In this document: positions 34,520 through 42,308 of the stretch, piece by piece | How the letters are laid out: each line of letters starts with the position of its first letter | How positions within the stretch are numbered: the stretch's first letter is position 1 | Virus record (IMG/VR): IMGVR_UViG_3300020192_000279 | Span: 1 to 64,000 of that record | Reading direction: 5' to 3' (one strand) | Length of the DNA: 64,000 nucleotides | Source of the DNA: a virus | The notes under the pieces: model-generated | The model's database searches: none | Told to the model about the DNA's origin: nothing | Seen by the model: only the letters and a program-made list of their open reading frames with translations | Position numbers and translations under genes: made by a program

Positions 34520-35359
34520 ATGAAAATTAGTTACTTGGTGTCTACTTTTGATTCAGGTTCTTATCTTGATCGGCATATCGCCGACTTGCTTGAAAAGCAA
34601 ACGGATCCCGACTTCGAGATCGTTGTTATGAATCCCGCTTCTCCTGGCACCGATGACATCATTGGTAGGAAGTGGGCCGAGCTTGACTTGCGAGTCAAGT
34701 ATCTTTATTGGCCAACGCGAGAATGGTACGGTACGTCGTGGCTAAGAGCTTGGCAGAGTGCCACTGGCGATTTCGTGATCAATAGCAACACAGACGATTA
34801 CCACGCACCGACTACTACTACTGAGTTTCATAAGCACATGAGCTTTGCTACCAGCGGCATGCACGCCGGTCGCAAGATTGGTTTCGGATATGCTGGCATT
34901 CATGTCATCGACGATCATGGCGTTCCACTTGGCGGTGGTATTAAGCCGCTCTTCGACTTTGAACTAATGAGTCGTGAGTGTTGGGCAGGCCCTCAAGTGT
35001 GTTGGCGGAATGATCCGGCCTTCAAGAAGTCCCTAGACTGGGACTTAATGTTCGCTCGTTCCGAACAATACCGATCGGCGTTTGATTACTGGCTATGGCT
35101 GTATTTCATGTCCCTGGGCTATCACGGTTATGTGATCCCACAGGTGCTCACGATTTACACTCAAAGACCCGATTCGATCGAGAACAGCAACAAGTCTGCG
35201 AACAATTACGAGACTTACTCGGCCATTTCCGAGTTCTTCGGTCATAATTTCAAGGGACACTTGAAGCACGCGATCGAGTTCGAAGACTTCAAGAACCTCC
35301 CACCGCGTGACGAATGGATTGCCACTATGCAAGCTGGCAAGAAATGGAAGCGATCATGA
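34520..35359 (+). CDS. Glycosyltransferase, GT2 family
   Basis: A 279-aa GT-A enzyme. 'ISYLVSTFDSGSYLDRHIADLLEKQ' and 'DFEIVVMNPASPG' are the nucleotide-binding strands of GT2. The acidic motif 'NTDD' near residue 91 is the DxD position. 'WYGTSWLRAWQSATGDFVI' matches the usual 'NxxR/LNxAIxxAxGDYI' helix. A 23-nt gap upstream holds its ribosome site (ACGGTCACAG is weak). It overlaps the cupin gene by ATGA. Confidence 0.8.
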   Translation: MKISYLVSTFDSGSYLDRHIADLLEKQTDPDFEIVVMNPASPGTDDIIGRKWAELDLRVKYLYWPTREWYGTSWLRAWQSATGDFVINSNTDDYHAPTTTTEFHKHMSFATSGMHAGRKIGFGYAGIHVIDDHGVPLGGGIKPLFDFELMSRECWAGPQVCWRNDPAFKKSLDWDLMFARSEQYRSAFDYWLWLYFMSLGYHGYVIPQVLTIYTQRPDSIENSNKSANNYETYSAISEFFGHNFKGHLKHAIEFEDFKNLPPRDEWIATMQAGKKWKRS

Positions 35360-35703
35360 AGCAAGAAGTTATAGTCAAACCATGGGGTCGAGAGAGGATT
35401 CTGGAAGCTAACAACAAGTACGCTTTCAAGATTCTTGAAGTGGATCCTGGCAAGCGTTTGAGTTTACAGTACCACGAAGTGAAGTGTGAAACAATGTACT
35501 GTCTGTATGGCAGTGGCACTCTCACTATCATCAAAGATAATACGCAACGTAAGATTACTCTATTGCCAGGGCGGTACATTACTATCTTGCCTTTCGAGAT
35601 TCATCGTTTAGAAGCTAGCGAAACGTCGCCACTTGCGGTCATGGAAGCAAGCTCGCCAGAACTGGGTGATGTCGTAAGACTACAGGATGATTATGGTCGA
35701 TAA
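35356..35703 (+). CDS. Mannose-6-phosphate isomerase-type cupin
   Basis: A 115-aa single cupin resembling the C-terminal isomerase domain of type II phosphomannose isomerase/GDP-mannose pyrophosphorylase (ManC). Hallmarks are 'VKPWGRE', 'KILEVDPGKRLSLQYH', 'CLYGSGTLTI' and 'LPFEIHRLEA'. It would interconvert fructose- and mannose-phosphate or otherwise act early in GDP-mannose synthesis. The nucleotidyltransferase domain of ManC is absent, so host ManC or another gene must make GDP-mannose. Start chosen at 35356 (ATGA overlap), not 35314 or 35344. Confidence 0.75.
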   Translation: MKQEVIVKPWGRERILEANNKYAFKILEVDPGKRLSLQYHEVKCETMYCLYGSGTLTIIKDNTQRKITLLPGRYITILPFEIHRLEASETSPLAVMEASSPELGDVVRLQDDYGR

Positions 35704-36067
35704 AATGATTTTCAAGAAATTGTGGTATCAGGTATTTGCTTCTAAGCTCTATCGTAGAGAGCGTGAAACACATCAACTCTTTCTAGATAAATGTGACGAA
35801 GTACTCAAGCTTCAATGTGAAATCAATAGACTTGAGCTACCTACGTATATTGGCAGTTGGGTAACATCACAATCCCATGCCGCGAAGCAACGTATCGTTG
35901 CTCTAGAGCATGACCTTGCGAAGATGAGTCTTGTACGCGACGCCTTGAAGCATGAAAAGGCTTACTCGCTCTTCTTAGAGGACAGTCTTATATGTCACAA
36001 CCCTGGCCAAGTATTTAATGCCCTTCCGCTTGTCAAGCGGAAAGAGTATTTTGAACGAGCACAATGA
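35693..36067 (+). CDS. Hypothetical helical protein (124 aa)
   Basis: Two in-frame starts are close: ATG 35687 and ATG 35693. The second has AGGA at proper spacing and is used. The product is almost all helix (Leu/Lys/Glu-rich, 'LFLDKCDEVLKLQCEINRLEL'), probably coiled coil, with a C-terminal 'LVKRKEYFERAQ'. Overlaps of 11 and 4 nt with neighbours show coupling inside the glycan operon. It has no enzymatic motif. It could be a scaffold for the transferases, but that is a guess. Confidence 0.5.
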   Translation: MVDKMIFKKLWYQVFASKLYRRERETHQLFLDKCDEVLKLQCEINRLELPTYIGSWVTSQSHAAKQRIVALEHDLAKMSLVRDALKHEKAYSLFLEDSLICHNPGQVFNALPLVKRKEYFERAQ

Positions 36068-37149
36068 TCAAAGTTCTTCACTATCTGCGTCACCTTGGGT
36101 TGGGCGGAACTGAGAAGACGTGTCAGTTGTTCTTTGAACACGCTGACCCGAAGCATTTTGAAGTAGCCGTAGTATACGACACTGGTGGCACTCATCCTCG
36201 TCGAGAAGAGTTTCAGAAGTCCGCCATGGTTTGTGGTGGCAAGTTGTACAGCGTAGACACGCACGGACACAGCAACGCAAACGAGTTGCAGGCTGTCATC
36301 GACGATTTCAAGCCTGACATCTTCCATGTCTACCGTAGCGGCTATCACGAGTTTCCGAGTCCTGGACACCACATCCAGGTGCCACGCTTCGTAGAGACTA
36401 ACGTGTTTGGATTCTACGACGGTAATCCAAAGATTAACAAGTCACTGTTCATGAGCAAATGGCTCATGCAGAACACCATCAAGCAGCTTGGTGTCAAGCC
36501 AGACCGCTTTGACTTCGTGAACAACCCTGTTGAGATGCCGTGTACGGGCGACGTGCTGGCAATTAGTCAGCGTTGGAAGGCCGAGGGGGCGATTGTTGTG
36601 GGTCGCTGTGGTCGTCCAGACAACGGCATCTACAACGCAGTGAGTGTTGATGCTGTTCGCCTACTACGTATGGTGGGACACGACGTTAGGTTCTTGGTGG
36701 TTGCTCCGCCGTCCAACATGATCGACGATCTAGCACGCCATGAGATCCCGTTCTACGTCATCGAACCAACAACAAGTCCCTTGGTTCTAAGCACATTCTA
36801 TAACAGCGTGGACATTTACACGCATGCCAGAGCGGATGGCGAGACCTTTGGCGTGAACATTGCTGAGGCCATGATCCATGGCAAACCAGTTATCACACAT
36901 ATCGCCACCCCAAGTGTGCCGGGTATGGGCGTGTTCCAGTCACAGACGGAGCTTGTAGACAATGGCCGTACCGGCTTTGTTGTGAACAACACTCCTGGCG
37001 AATATGCGGAAGCCTTGAAGGCCCTGATCGACGATGAGCGTTCTCGCAACATCATGGGTGAACTAGGTAGACGTAAGGCCCAAGCAGAATACGAGGTTGG
37101 CGTCTGTATGCACAAACTCGAAACCATTTACAGAGAGATAGTATCATGA
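36064..37149 (+). CDS. Glycosyltransferase, GT4 family (paralogue A)
   Basis: A 361-aa GT-B enzyme. 'VLHYLRHLGLGGTEKTCQLFF' is the N-terminal strand and glycine loop. 'PDIFHVYRSGYHEFP' and 'VETNVFGFYDG' are followed by the donor-site 'HARADGETFGVNIAEAMIHGKPV' (E-x7-E motif). The gene at 38159 is a clear paralogue: the same blocks occur in the same order ('RTCQLFCKYL', 'HRSGYTEWP', 'IETNIFGFKD', 'HARHDGECCPCNIQEAMMHG'). The two likely arose by duplication and may add related sugars. Confidence 0.82.
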   Translation: MIKVLHYLRHLGLGGTEKTCQLFFEHADPKHFEVAVVYDTGGTHPRREEFQKSAMVCGGKLYSVDTHGHSNANELQAVIDDFKPDIFHVYRSGYHEFPSPGHHIQVPRFVETNVFGFYDGNPKINKSLFMSKWLMQNTIKQLGVKPDRFDFVNNPVEMPCTGDVLAISQRWKAEGAIVVGRCGRPDNGIYNAVSVDAVRLLRMVGHDVRFLVVAPPSNMIDDLARHEIPFYVIEPTTSPLVLSTFYNSVDIYTHARADGETFGVNIAEAMIHGKPVITHIATPSVPGMGVFQSQTELVDNGRTGFVVNNTPGEYAEALKALIDDERSRNIMGELGRRKAQAEYEVGVCMHKLETIYREIVS

Positions 37150-37520
37150 AGAGTCTACGATTCGACAAGTTGTTCATCCTTGCCCGCCTCCGCGAGAACC
37201 GCAAGAAGCACGAAGAGATCTACAACGAGTCAGTGATTGGCTATCAAAAGAAGGCCATTGAACTACTGACGGAGCGTCTTGCGAAGGTGACGGCAAATCC
37301 GCTAGAGCACACTAGCATTTCGTTGTCAGTGCCACAAAATCACTTGAAGGAATACGATCGCACCATCTTGATGGTGGATCAGTGTCTCGATCTGGAGCTA
37401 GAGCTTGACGAGCAGGAGTATTCGCAATACATCCAAGACAATTGGACGTGGACGCGAGGCTTCTTGGTCGGCAACTCAGGCTACTCTTCAATGGCAGCTT
37501 CCGGCTGTGCATCACTATGA
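37146..37520 (+). CDS. Conserved phage protein, unknown (124 aa)
   Basis: A 124-aa helical protein starting by ATGA overlap. The segment 'EYDRTILMVDQCLDLELELDEQEY' with the 'DNWTWTRGFL' end resembles a small family seen in several tailed phages (order: Y-x-x-x-I-x-M, acidic stretch, WxW). It lacks catalytic residues. Sitting between two glycosyltransferases, it may be an old phage gene into which the island grew. Confidence 0.55.
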   Translation: MKSLRFDKLFILARLRENRKKHEEIYNESVIGYQKKAIELLTERLAKVTANPLEHTSISLSVPQNHLKEYDRTILMVDQCLDLELELDEQEYSQYIQDNWTWTRGFLVGNSGYSSMAASGCASL

Positions 37521-37690
37521 ACAAGAAAACAATGACAGATAAGCAAATCATGAAAATGATTAGCGAACTTGTTCAAGAAGTAGATTACGACATTTGGAAG
37601 GGCATGTTTGAAGAGGATTGTATGGAGGAGCCTGAAATGGCAAAAGAAAATCAAAAGACACTTTTGAAGATCGTGAAGAAATATCTGTAA
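37517..37690 (+). CDS. Small protein, unknown (57 aa)
   Basis: A 57-aa ORF. The frame extends upstream to 37442, but ATG 37517 makes the ATGA overlap typical of this operon. It is acidic/Lys-rich and helical ('ISELVQEVDYDIWKGMFEEDC'). It has no recognisable motif. Confidence 0.5.
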   Translation: MNKKTMTDKQIMKMISELVQEVDYDIWKGMFEEDCMEEPEMAKENQKTLLKIVKKYL

Positions 37691-37695
37691 TCCGT

Positions 37696-38172
37696 ATGAG
37701 AACTGGTCGTCCTGCAACTAATCCCATAACACGCTTATTGAATAGAATCAATAAGTGTAGCGGAGTATTTGGCGAAGACGGCAAATACGAAACAGAGTGT
37801 TGGCTCTATACGGGATATATTAACAGGCTTGGATATGGCACAGTTGGCATTCGACAGAGTTTTGTGCTCGCACACAGATTAAGCTACGAATATCATAGGG
37901 GTATTATTTCTAATAACTTATGTGTAGATCATCTATGTCGAATGCGTTCTTGTGTCAATCCAGATCATATGGAGCTTGTAACGCGAGTAGGAAATGTCAT
38001 GCGTGGCAACAGTCTTCATGCTGTCAACTTGAGGAAAACACATTGTAGTCATGGTCATGAATTTACGTTAGAAAATACAGGCATAGATGGACGCAATAGA
38101 CGTTATTGTAAACTCTGTGCTCGCGATAGACGCCGCAAGTTTCAAGGATATCAAGGTCATGGAAAAGATTAG
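37696..38172 (+). CDS. HNH homing endonuclease (HNH_3-like)
   Basis: A 158-aa endonuclease. 'ECWLYTGYINRLGYGTVGI' and 'LAHRLSYEYHRG' precede 'LCVDHLCRMRSCVNPDHMELVT', the His-Leu-Cys...Asn-Pro-x-His signature of HNH_3 homing enzymes. A C-terminal zinc/AP2-like tail follows ('CSHGHEFTLENT...YCKLC'). The gene sits between the 57-aa gene and the second GT4 paralogue, and overlaps the latter's start by 14 nt. It is AT-richer than neighbours, consistent with recent insertion. Confidence 0.85.
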   Translation: MRTGRPATNPITRLLNRINKCSGVFGEDGKYETECWLYTGYINRLGYGTVGIRQSFVLAHRLSYEYHRGIISNNLCVDHLCRMRSCVNPDHMELVTRVGNVMRGNSLHAVNLRKTHCSHGHEFTLENTGIDGRNRRYCKLCARDRRRKFQGYQGHGKD

Positions 38173-39313
38173 AGTTGTACATCACGCGAAAACTGTCGGA
38201 TTTTCTGGCACGGACAGAACTTGTCAGTTATTTTGCAAGTACCTCGCTAAAAGCGACAGGTACGAGCCGTTTATCGTCTATCGCGAAGGTGATCTGGCGA
38301 ACAATCGTTTAGAGATCGTGAAGTCGTGGCTTGGCGATGACCACGTAATTCCATACCAATGGACCCCTGGAAAGAAGGGTCGGCAAGCCCCCTACCTGCC
38401 AGAGTCGGACAACCTCTACGACGTTTTAAAGCAGATCGACCCACAGATTATGCACGTCCATCGCAGCGGCTACACAGAATGGCCCGCCTTTCGCTACATG
38501 GCACCCAAGGCTAAGTGGATAGAGACTAACATCTTCGGTTTTAAAGATAACGCACCTGAGCCGCAGATCGACGTTAACGTCTATATCTCCCAGTACATTC
38601 GCAGCACCGCCTTACGTGCCGGTAGCGTTGATGGTCCGGTATTATACAACCCGATTGAAGTGCCGGTACTCGACGTTACGACAGAGAACAAGGAAGTATG
38701 TCGCGAACATCTTCTTTCAACTTTCAAGCTACCTCATAATGCAGTTATACTTGGACGTGTAGGTCGAGCAGACAACTTTGATCCTATCTCTCTAAGAGCG
38801 TTTAAGGCTATTGAAGATGTCTATTCGAACGCCTACTACATTGTTGTAAATCCTTGTCAGGGTTGGCACGATACGGTGCGTCAGCTAGGCATTAAGAACG
38901 TTTGCTTTTCAAGCCCTATCGTCAAAGACGATGAACTGTCAAAATTCTATATGGGACTTGACATTTACGCTCACGCTCGTCATGATGGAGAGTGCTGTCC
39001 GTGCAACATCCAGGAAGCCATGATGCATGGTCTGCCGGTGGTGTCACACGAGAGCATGATCTATAACGGTCAGTCTGAGATCCTTGCTGAAAGTGGCTTT
39101 GTTGTTCCTGTTGGCAATCACGAAGCTTATCGTGACGTACTAATGCAGCTTATTGCCAATCCTGAACTCGCGACGGAAGACGAGAAGTCTACTATTCGTC
39201 TACGACAGCACTTCGGTCGCGAAGCCCGTCGTCGTGCTATGCGACACTTTGAAGCAAGTACCGTGACAGGACAGTTGATGCAAATCTACGATTGGACATT
39301 GGCAAACAAATGA
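38159..39313 (+). CDS. Glycosyltransferase, GT4 family (paralogue B)
   Basis: Start at ATG 38159, inside the end of the HNH gene with AAGGATATCAAGG ahead of it. The frame's earlier ATG at 38087 would run through the HNH gene. The 384-aa product is a paralogue of the 36064 enzyme: 'VGFSGTDRTCQLFCKYL', 'PQIMHVHRSGYTEWPAFR' and 'IETNIFGFKDNAPEP' match block by block. The donor motif reads 'HARHDGECCPCNIQEAMMHGLPV', with an odd ECCPCN where A has ETFGVN. The two Cys may bind a metal or tune the donor. Confidence 0.82.
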   Translation: MEKIRVVHHAKTVGFSGTDRTCQLFCKYLAKSDRYEPFIVYREGDLANNRLEIVKSWLGDDHVIPYQWTPGKKGRQAPYLPESDNLYDVLKQIDPQIMHVHRSGYTEWPAFRYMAPKAKWIETNIFGFKDNAPEPQIDVNVYISQYIRSTALRAGSVDGPVLYNPIEVPVLDVTTENKEVCREHLLSTFKLPHNAVILGRVGRADNFDPISLRAFKAIEDVYSNAYYIVVNPCQGWHDTVRQLGIKNVCFSSPIVKDDELSKFYMGLDIYAHARHDGECCPCNIQEAMMHGLPVVSHESMIYNGQSEILAESGFVVPVGNHEAYRDVLMQLIANPELATEDEKSTIRLRQHFGREARRRAMRHFEASTVTGQLMQIYDWTLANK

Positions 39314-39555
39314 ATATTATCAAAATTATAGATGGCTGGGATAAAAAACTCAACTTAGCTTTAAAAACAGGAAGAGGTAAGTTTGGCGGCCATACTCCAA
39401 TAGGTGATATATTTGATTACAAGAAAATCATTGAAGCTATTCGTAATGGTCAATTATGTAAGGCATTCGACTTGGCAAATGATTTAGACACTATAGCACG
39501 CGACGAGATTCCTATGACGGTTTGGAATATACTTGAAAAAGAGTATTACAAATGA
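39310..39555 (+). CDS. Small protein, unknown (81 aa)
   Basis: ATG 39310 gives an ATGA overlap. The longer frame from 39292 overlaps the transferase more and is not needed. The 81-aa product is mixed charge with Lys-rich and helical parts ('LNLALKTGRGKFGG', 'LANDLDTIARDEIP'). It has no known motif. It is coupled to the transferase-like gene after it. Confidence 0.45.
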   Translation: MNIIKIIDGWDKKLNLALKTGRGKFGGHTPIGDIFDYKKIIEAIRNGQLCKAFDLANDLDTIARDEIPMTVWNILEKEYYK

Positions 39556-40220
39556 AAATCATATCATTCTGTCTTTGGGGGAATAATCCAAAATATCTTG
39601 TTGGTGCAATGAAAAATATTGAACTCGCACGTACACTATTTCCAGACTGGACCTGTCGTTTTTATGTTGGTCAGTCAGTACCGAGCGACACTATTAAGCA
39701 ATTGCTTATCCCTAGAGATAATGTTGAGGTTGTTTGCGTGGATGAGCCGGGTGATTGGCGTATGATGTTGTATCGCTTTAGCCCTATCGGTGAAAATGAT
39801 GTAGAAGTCATGATGAGTCGTGATTGCGACTCTCGTCTTTCTTTGCGAGAAAAGCTTGCAGTTAACGAGTGGTTGGCTAGTGATAAATCATTTCATACTA
39901 TGCACTGTCACTTTCATCATTCGGTGCCGATACTTGGTGGAATGTTTGGCATTAAAAAAGGACTGTTTTCTGAGTTGTCTCGACACGCTATTGAATGGGC
40001 TCAGGCTCGTGAATCTCGATGGCAGATTGATCAAGATTTTCTAAAGGAAATTGTCTGGCCTATTGTTAAGCACGACACTTTGAATCATGCTGACTTTCAT
40101 ACTAATATTTGGCCGGGTGTTCCATTTCCTACTCCAATGACGCCTGGACATTTTATTGGTGCCACATATGATGAGAACGATAATATTGACCCGGCACAAC
40201 TGAAAGCTTTGCATGGCTAG
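39552..40220 (+). CDS. Putative glycosyltransferase-like protein (222 aa)
   Basis: A 222-aa protein starting by ATGA. 'IISFCLWGNNPKYLVGAMKNIELA' and 'VEVMMSRDCDSRLSLREKLAVNEWL' follow the pattern of small GT-like sequences in capsular and phage glycan clusters, where Asp-x-Asp in 'SRDCDSR' would bind the metal/donor. The His-rich middle ('FHTMHCHFHH') may bind metal. Weaker than the other assignments because the domain is compact. Confidence 0.6.
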   Translation: MKIISFCLWGNNPKYLVGAMKNIELARTLFPDWTCRFYVGQSVPSDTIKQLLIPRDNVEVVCVDEPGDWRMMLYRFSPIGENDVEVMMSRDCDSRLSLREKLAVNEWLASDKSFHTMHCHFHHSVPILGGMFGIKKGLFSELSRHAIEWAQARESRWQIDQDFLKEIVWPIVKHDTLNHADFHTNIWPGVPFPTPMTPGHFIGATYDENDNIDPAQLKALHG

Positions 40221-41862
40221 AAAGGCGTGTAATCCTCGATCCGTAAGGGTTATTCATTCGATGACTATATCTGATAAAACTATATGTGGAATTGCCGTTA
40301 GTTCTTTAACTAACGGCAGTAAAAAACGTGTTATTAAAACATGCGACGTATGCGGCGGTCAGTCTGAGACTACACTTGATACGATTAACAAAACTCGTCG
40401 CAAATGGTTAGCAAGGCATGAATCGAATCAATCTTCATATCTTGATTTTTGTTTTGGATGTAGTATGAAAATTAAGAATACAGGTAACATGAATGCCTCT
40501 AAACGTCAAGATGTGCGTCGAAAAATTTCGAACGCTACGAGAGGTAAGTCTAAGCGTTTTAAAGATGGAAAAAATCCACGACTTTGTGGCACGAAGCTAT
40601 CGCAAGGTGAACACGGTTATGTTTTAGTGCATGACGGTATAGAATATCACAGACAACATAGAGTTGTGATGGAGCAAGTATTGCAACGCCCATTGACCAA
40701 TGTTGAACAAGTTCATCATATTGATGGAGACAAATTAAATAATCTCGCCCATAATTTACATTTGTGTGCGTCAGACGTTGACCATAGTAAATTACATAAA
40801 CAATTAGAGTCTGTAGCTATGCAGGCTGTAAAAAGCGGTTTTATTTTCTTTGATCGCTCGCCTGGACAATATAGATTACGATCTGATTTGATGCCACGCT
40901 CATTAGGTTTTGAAGATATAGCAATTCAACAGTCATTTAATCAATGTCAATCTAGACTTGATGTAGATACAAAAAGCGAGATTTGTCGTGGCGTTTGGCT
41001 TAATGTGCCTTTGGTCGCCTCAAACATGTCTACTGTTGTTAATGCTGATTTTTGTATTTTACTTAGTAAATATGGTGCTATGGGCATTATGCATCGTGCC
41101 GCACCCGATGATATACTTATACAATCTGCAAAATCCATGGCTAGTTACTTAGAGCATATTGCCGTTTCGGTTGGCGTCGGAGACGTTCAAGTGCAATTGG
41201 CAAAAAAAATAATTCGTGCAGGTGCAACTATAGTAGTTATTGATATTGCACATGGTTTTAGTTCTGGCGTGCTAGACACCGCCAAGGCCATCAAAGTATT
41301 TAGTCCAACAACAAAAATTATTGTTGGCAATTTTGTTTGTCCAGAAGCTATACCATATTTTAATGATTATGTTGATGGTATAAAATTAGGTATTGCACAA
41401 GGCTTGGCATGTGAAACAAAAAATACTGCTGGTTGTACAGAGAAACAATTTTCTGCTATTGCTAAAATGACCGCTATATGTCGTGATTTTGGCATGCCAA
41501 TGATCAGTGATGGTGGTATTCGAGAACCCGCTGATTACACTAAGGCAATTGCTGCTGGTGCGAACGCTGTGATGGCCGGGTCTATTTTTGCTCGTTGTCC
41601 AGAATCAGCAGCAGAAATTGTGCATGTTGATGGTGTGGCTAAAAAAGTATATGCCGGTATGGCCAGTCGTTACGTACAGGACAAATGGCGTGGTATGAAA
41701 GCCGGTACATGTCCCGAGGGCAGTGTTCGATATCTTGATATTGGAGAGTCAGTTGAAAAATTAATTGAACGATATCAGGGAGCATTACGAAGTGGCGTTA
41801 CATATGCTGGCGGAAAAGACATTCAGTCGTTTCAGGCCAATGTGAAATTTATTCGTGTATAA
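40213..41862 (+). CDS. Fusion: HNH homing endonuclease + IMP dehydrogenase/GMP reductase
   Basis: A 549-aa single frame. Residues 1-221 form a complete HNH endonuclease: a CxxC zinc element ('CDVCGG'), a NUMOD3-like stretch ('NMNASKRQDVRRKISNATRG'), the catalytic 'HRVVMEQVL...QVHHIDGDKLNNLAHNL', then a typical HNH C-terminal 'FDRSPGQYRL'. Residues 222-549 are an IMPDH/GMPR barrel: 'FEDIAIQ', 'NVPLVASNMSTV', the catalytic Cys loop 'GLACETKNTAG' (Cys400), 'ISDGGIREPADYTKAIAAGANAVMAGSIFA' and C-terminal 'GALRSGVTYAGGKDI'. CBS domains are absent. No ribosome site precedes the internal Met (40888), so the fused protein is expected. The role is probably guanine-nucleotide supply for GDP-sugars. Confidence 0.85.
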   Translation: MARKACNPRSVRVIHSMTISDKTICGIAVSSLTNGSKKRVIKTCDVCGGQSETTLDTINKTRRKWLARHESNQSSYLDFCFGCSMKIKNTGNMNASKRQDVRRKISNATRGKSKRFKDGKNPRLCGTKLSQGEHGYVLVHDGIEYHRQHRVVMEQVLQRPLTNVEQVHHIDGDKLNNLAHNLHLCASDVDHSKLHKQLESVAMQAVKSGFIFFDRSPGQYRLRSDLMPRSLGFEDIAIQQSFNQCQSRLDVDTKSEICRGVWLNVPLVASNMSTVVNADFCILLSKYGAMGIMHRAAPDDILIQSAKSMASYLEHIAVSVGVGDVQVQLAKKIIRAGATIVVIDIAHGFSSGVLDTAKAIKVFSPTTKIIVGNFVCPEAIPYFNDYVDGIKLGIAQGLACETKNTAGCTEKQFSAIAKMTAICRDFGMPMISDGGIREPADYTKAIAAGANAVMAGSIFARCPESAAEIVHVDGVAKKVYAGMASRYVQDKWRGMKAGTCPEGSVRYLDIGESVEKLIERYQGALRSGVTYAGGKDIQSFQANVKFIRV

Positions 41863-41874
41863 ATAAAGAAGACT

Positions 41875-41988
41875 ATGATGAATAACATGTCGCAGCATTG
41901 CAACGTAACGCCGAGTTCATTGAGGTCACAGCAAACGGAGTTCGCGAGAACTCAGCACATGGAGAAGGAAGACTGTAAATGTCAATAA
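41875..41988 (+). CDS. Possible small ORF (37 aa)
   Basis: A short ORF with AAAGAAG before two ATGs, ending 10 nt inside the IscA gene. The product is polar with a C-terminal Cys-x-Cys. It contains a perfect hairpin (41938-41953), so the region may be an RNA leader and not coding. Weak support. Confidence 0.25.
   Translation: MMNNMSQHCNVTPSSLRSQQTEFARTQHMEKEDCKCQ
41938..41953 (+). promoter_or_regulatory. Hairpin with GNRA-type loop
   Basis: GAGTTC-GCGA-GAACTC: a perfect 6-bp stem with a GCGA tetraloop, 25 nt before the IscA start and its GAGAAGGAAG ribosome site. It lies in one of the few gaps of the operon and may control IscA translation or mRNA stability. Confidence 0.4.
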
Positions 41989-42308
41989 CTTTAACAGAGA
42001 GTGCTATTAAAGAATTAGATCGTATTATGTTAGAACAGAATCTTTCAAAAAATACATGCCTTCGTTTAGGAGTGCGGGGAGGCGGCTGTTCGGGCTTTAG
42101 CTATATTTTAGAATTCGATGACACTGTGAATGAAGTAGATCAAGTTAATGAACATGGCGGCATTACAGTTGTTTGTGATCCAAAGAGTTTTTTGTATCTT
42201 AGTGGTATGAGTGTTGACTTTGAGAACACTTTAATGAATCGTGGTTTTAAGTTCATCAATCCTAACGCAGTTAAAAGCTGTGGATGCGGCGAGTCGTTTT
42301 CGGCATGA
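41979..42308 (+). CDS. IscA/HesB-type Fe-S carrier
   Basis: A 109-aa A-type carrier that accepts and delivers Fe-S clusters. The three conserved cysteines are present: Cys37 in 'GVRGGGCSGFSY', Cys101 and Cys103 in 'SCGCGESFS'. Length and spacing match IscA/ErpA/HesB. Marine cyanophages carry a similar protein. A phage client could be the Cas4-like nuclease at 23605, which has the cysteines for a [4Fe-4S] cluster. That link is inferred. Confidence 0.9.
   Translation: MSITLTESAIKELDRIMLEQNLSKNTCLRLGVRGGGCSGFSYILEFDDTVNEVDQVNEHGGITVVCDPKSFLYLSGMSVDFENTLMNRGFKFINPNAVKSCGCGESFSA

Noticed and set aside
40213-41862. Intein inside IMP dehydrogenase
   Set aside because: The HNH half is N-terminal to the whole enzyme barrel, without flanking extein parts or splice-junction residues (Cys/Ser start, His-Asn end).
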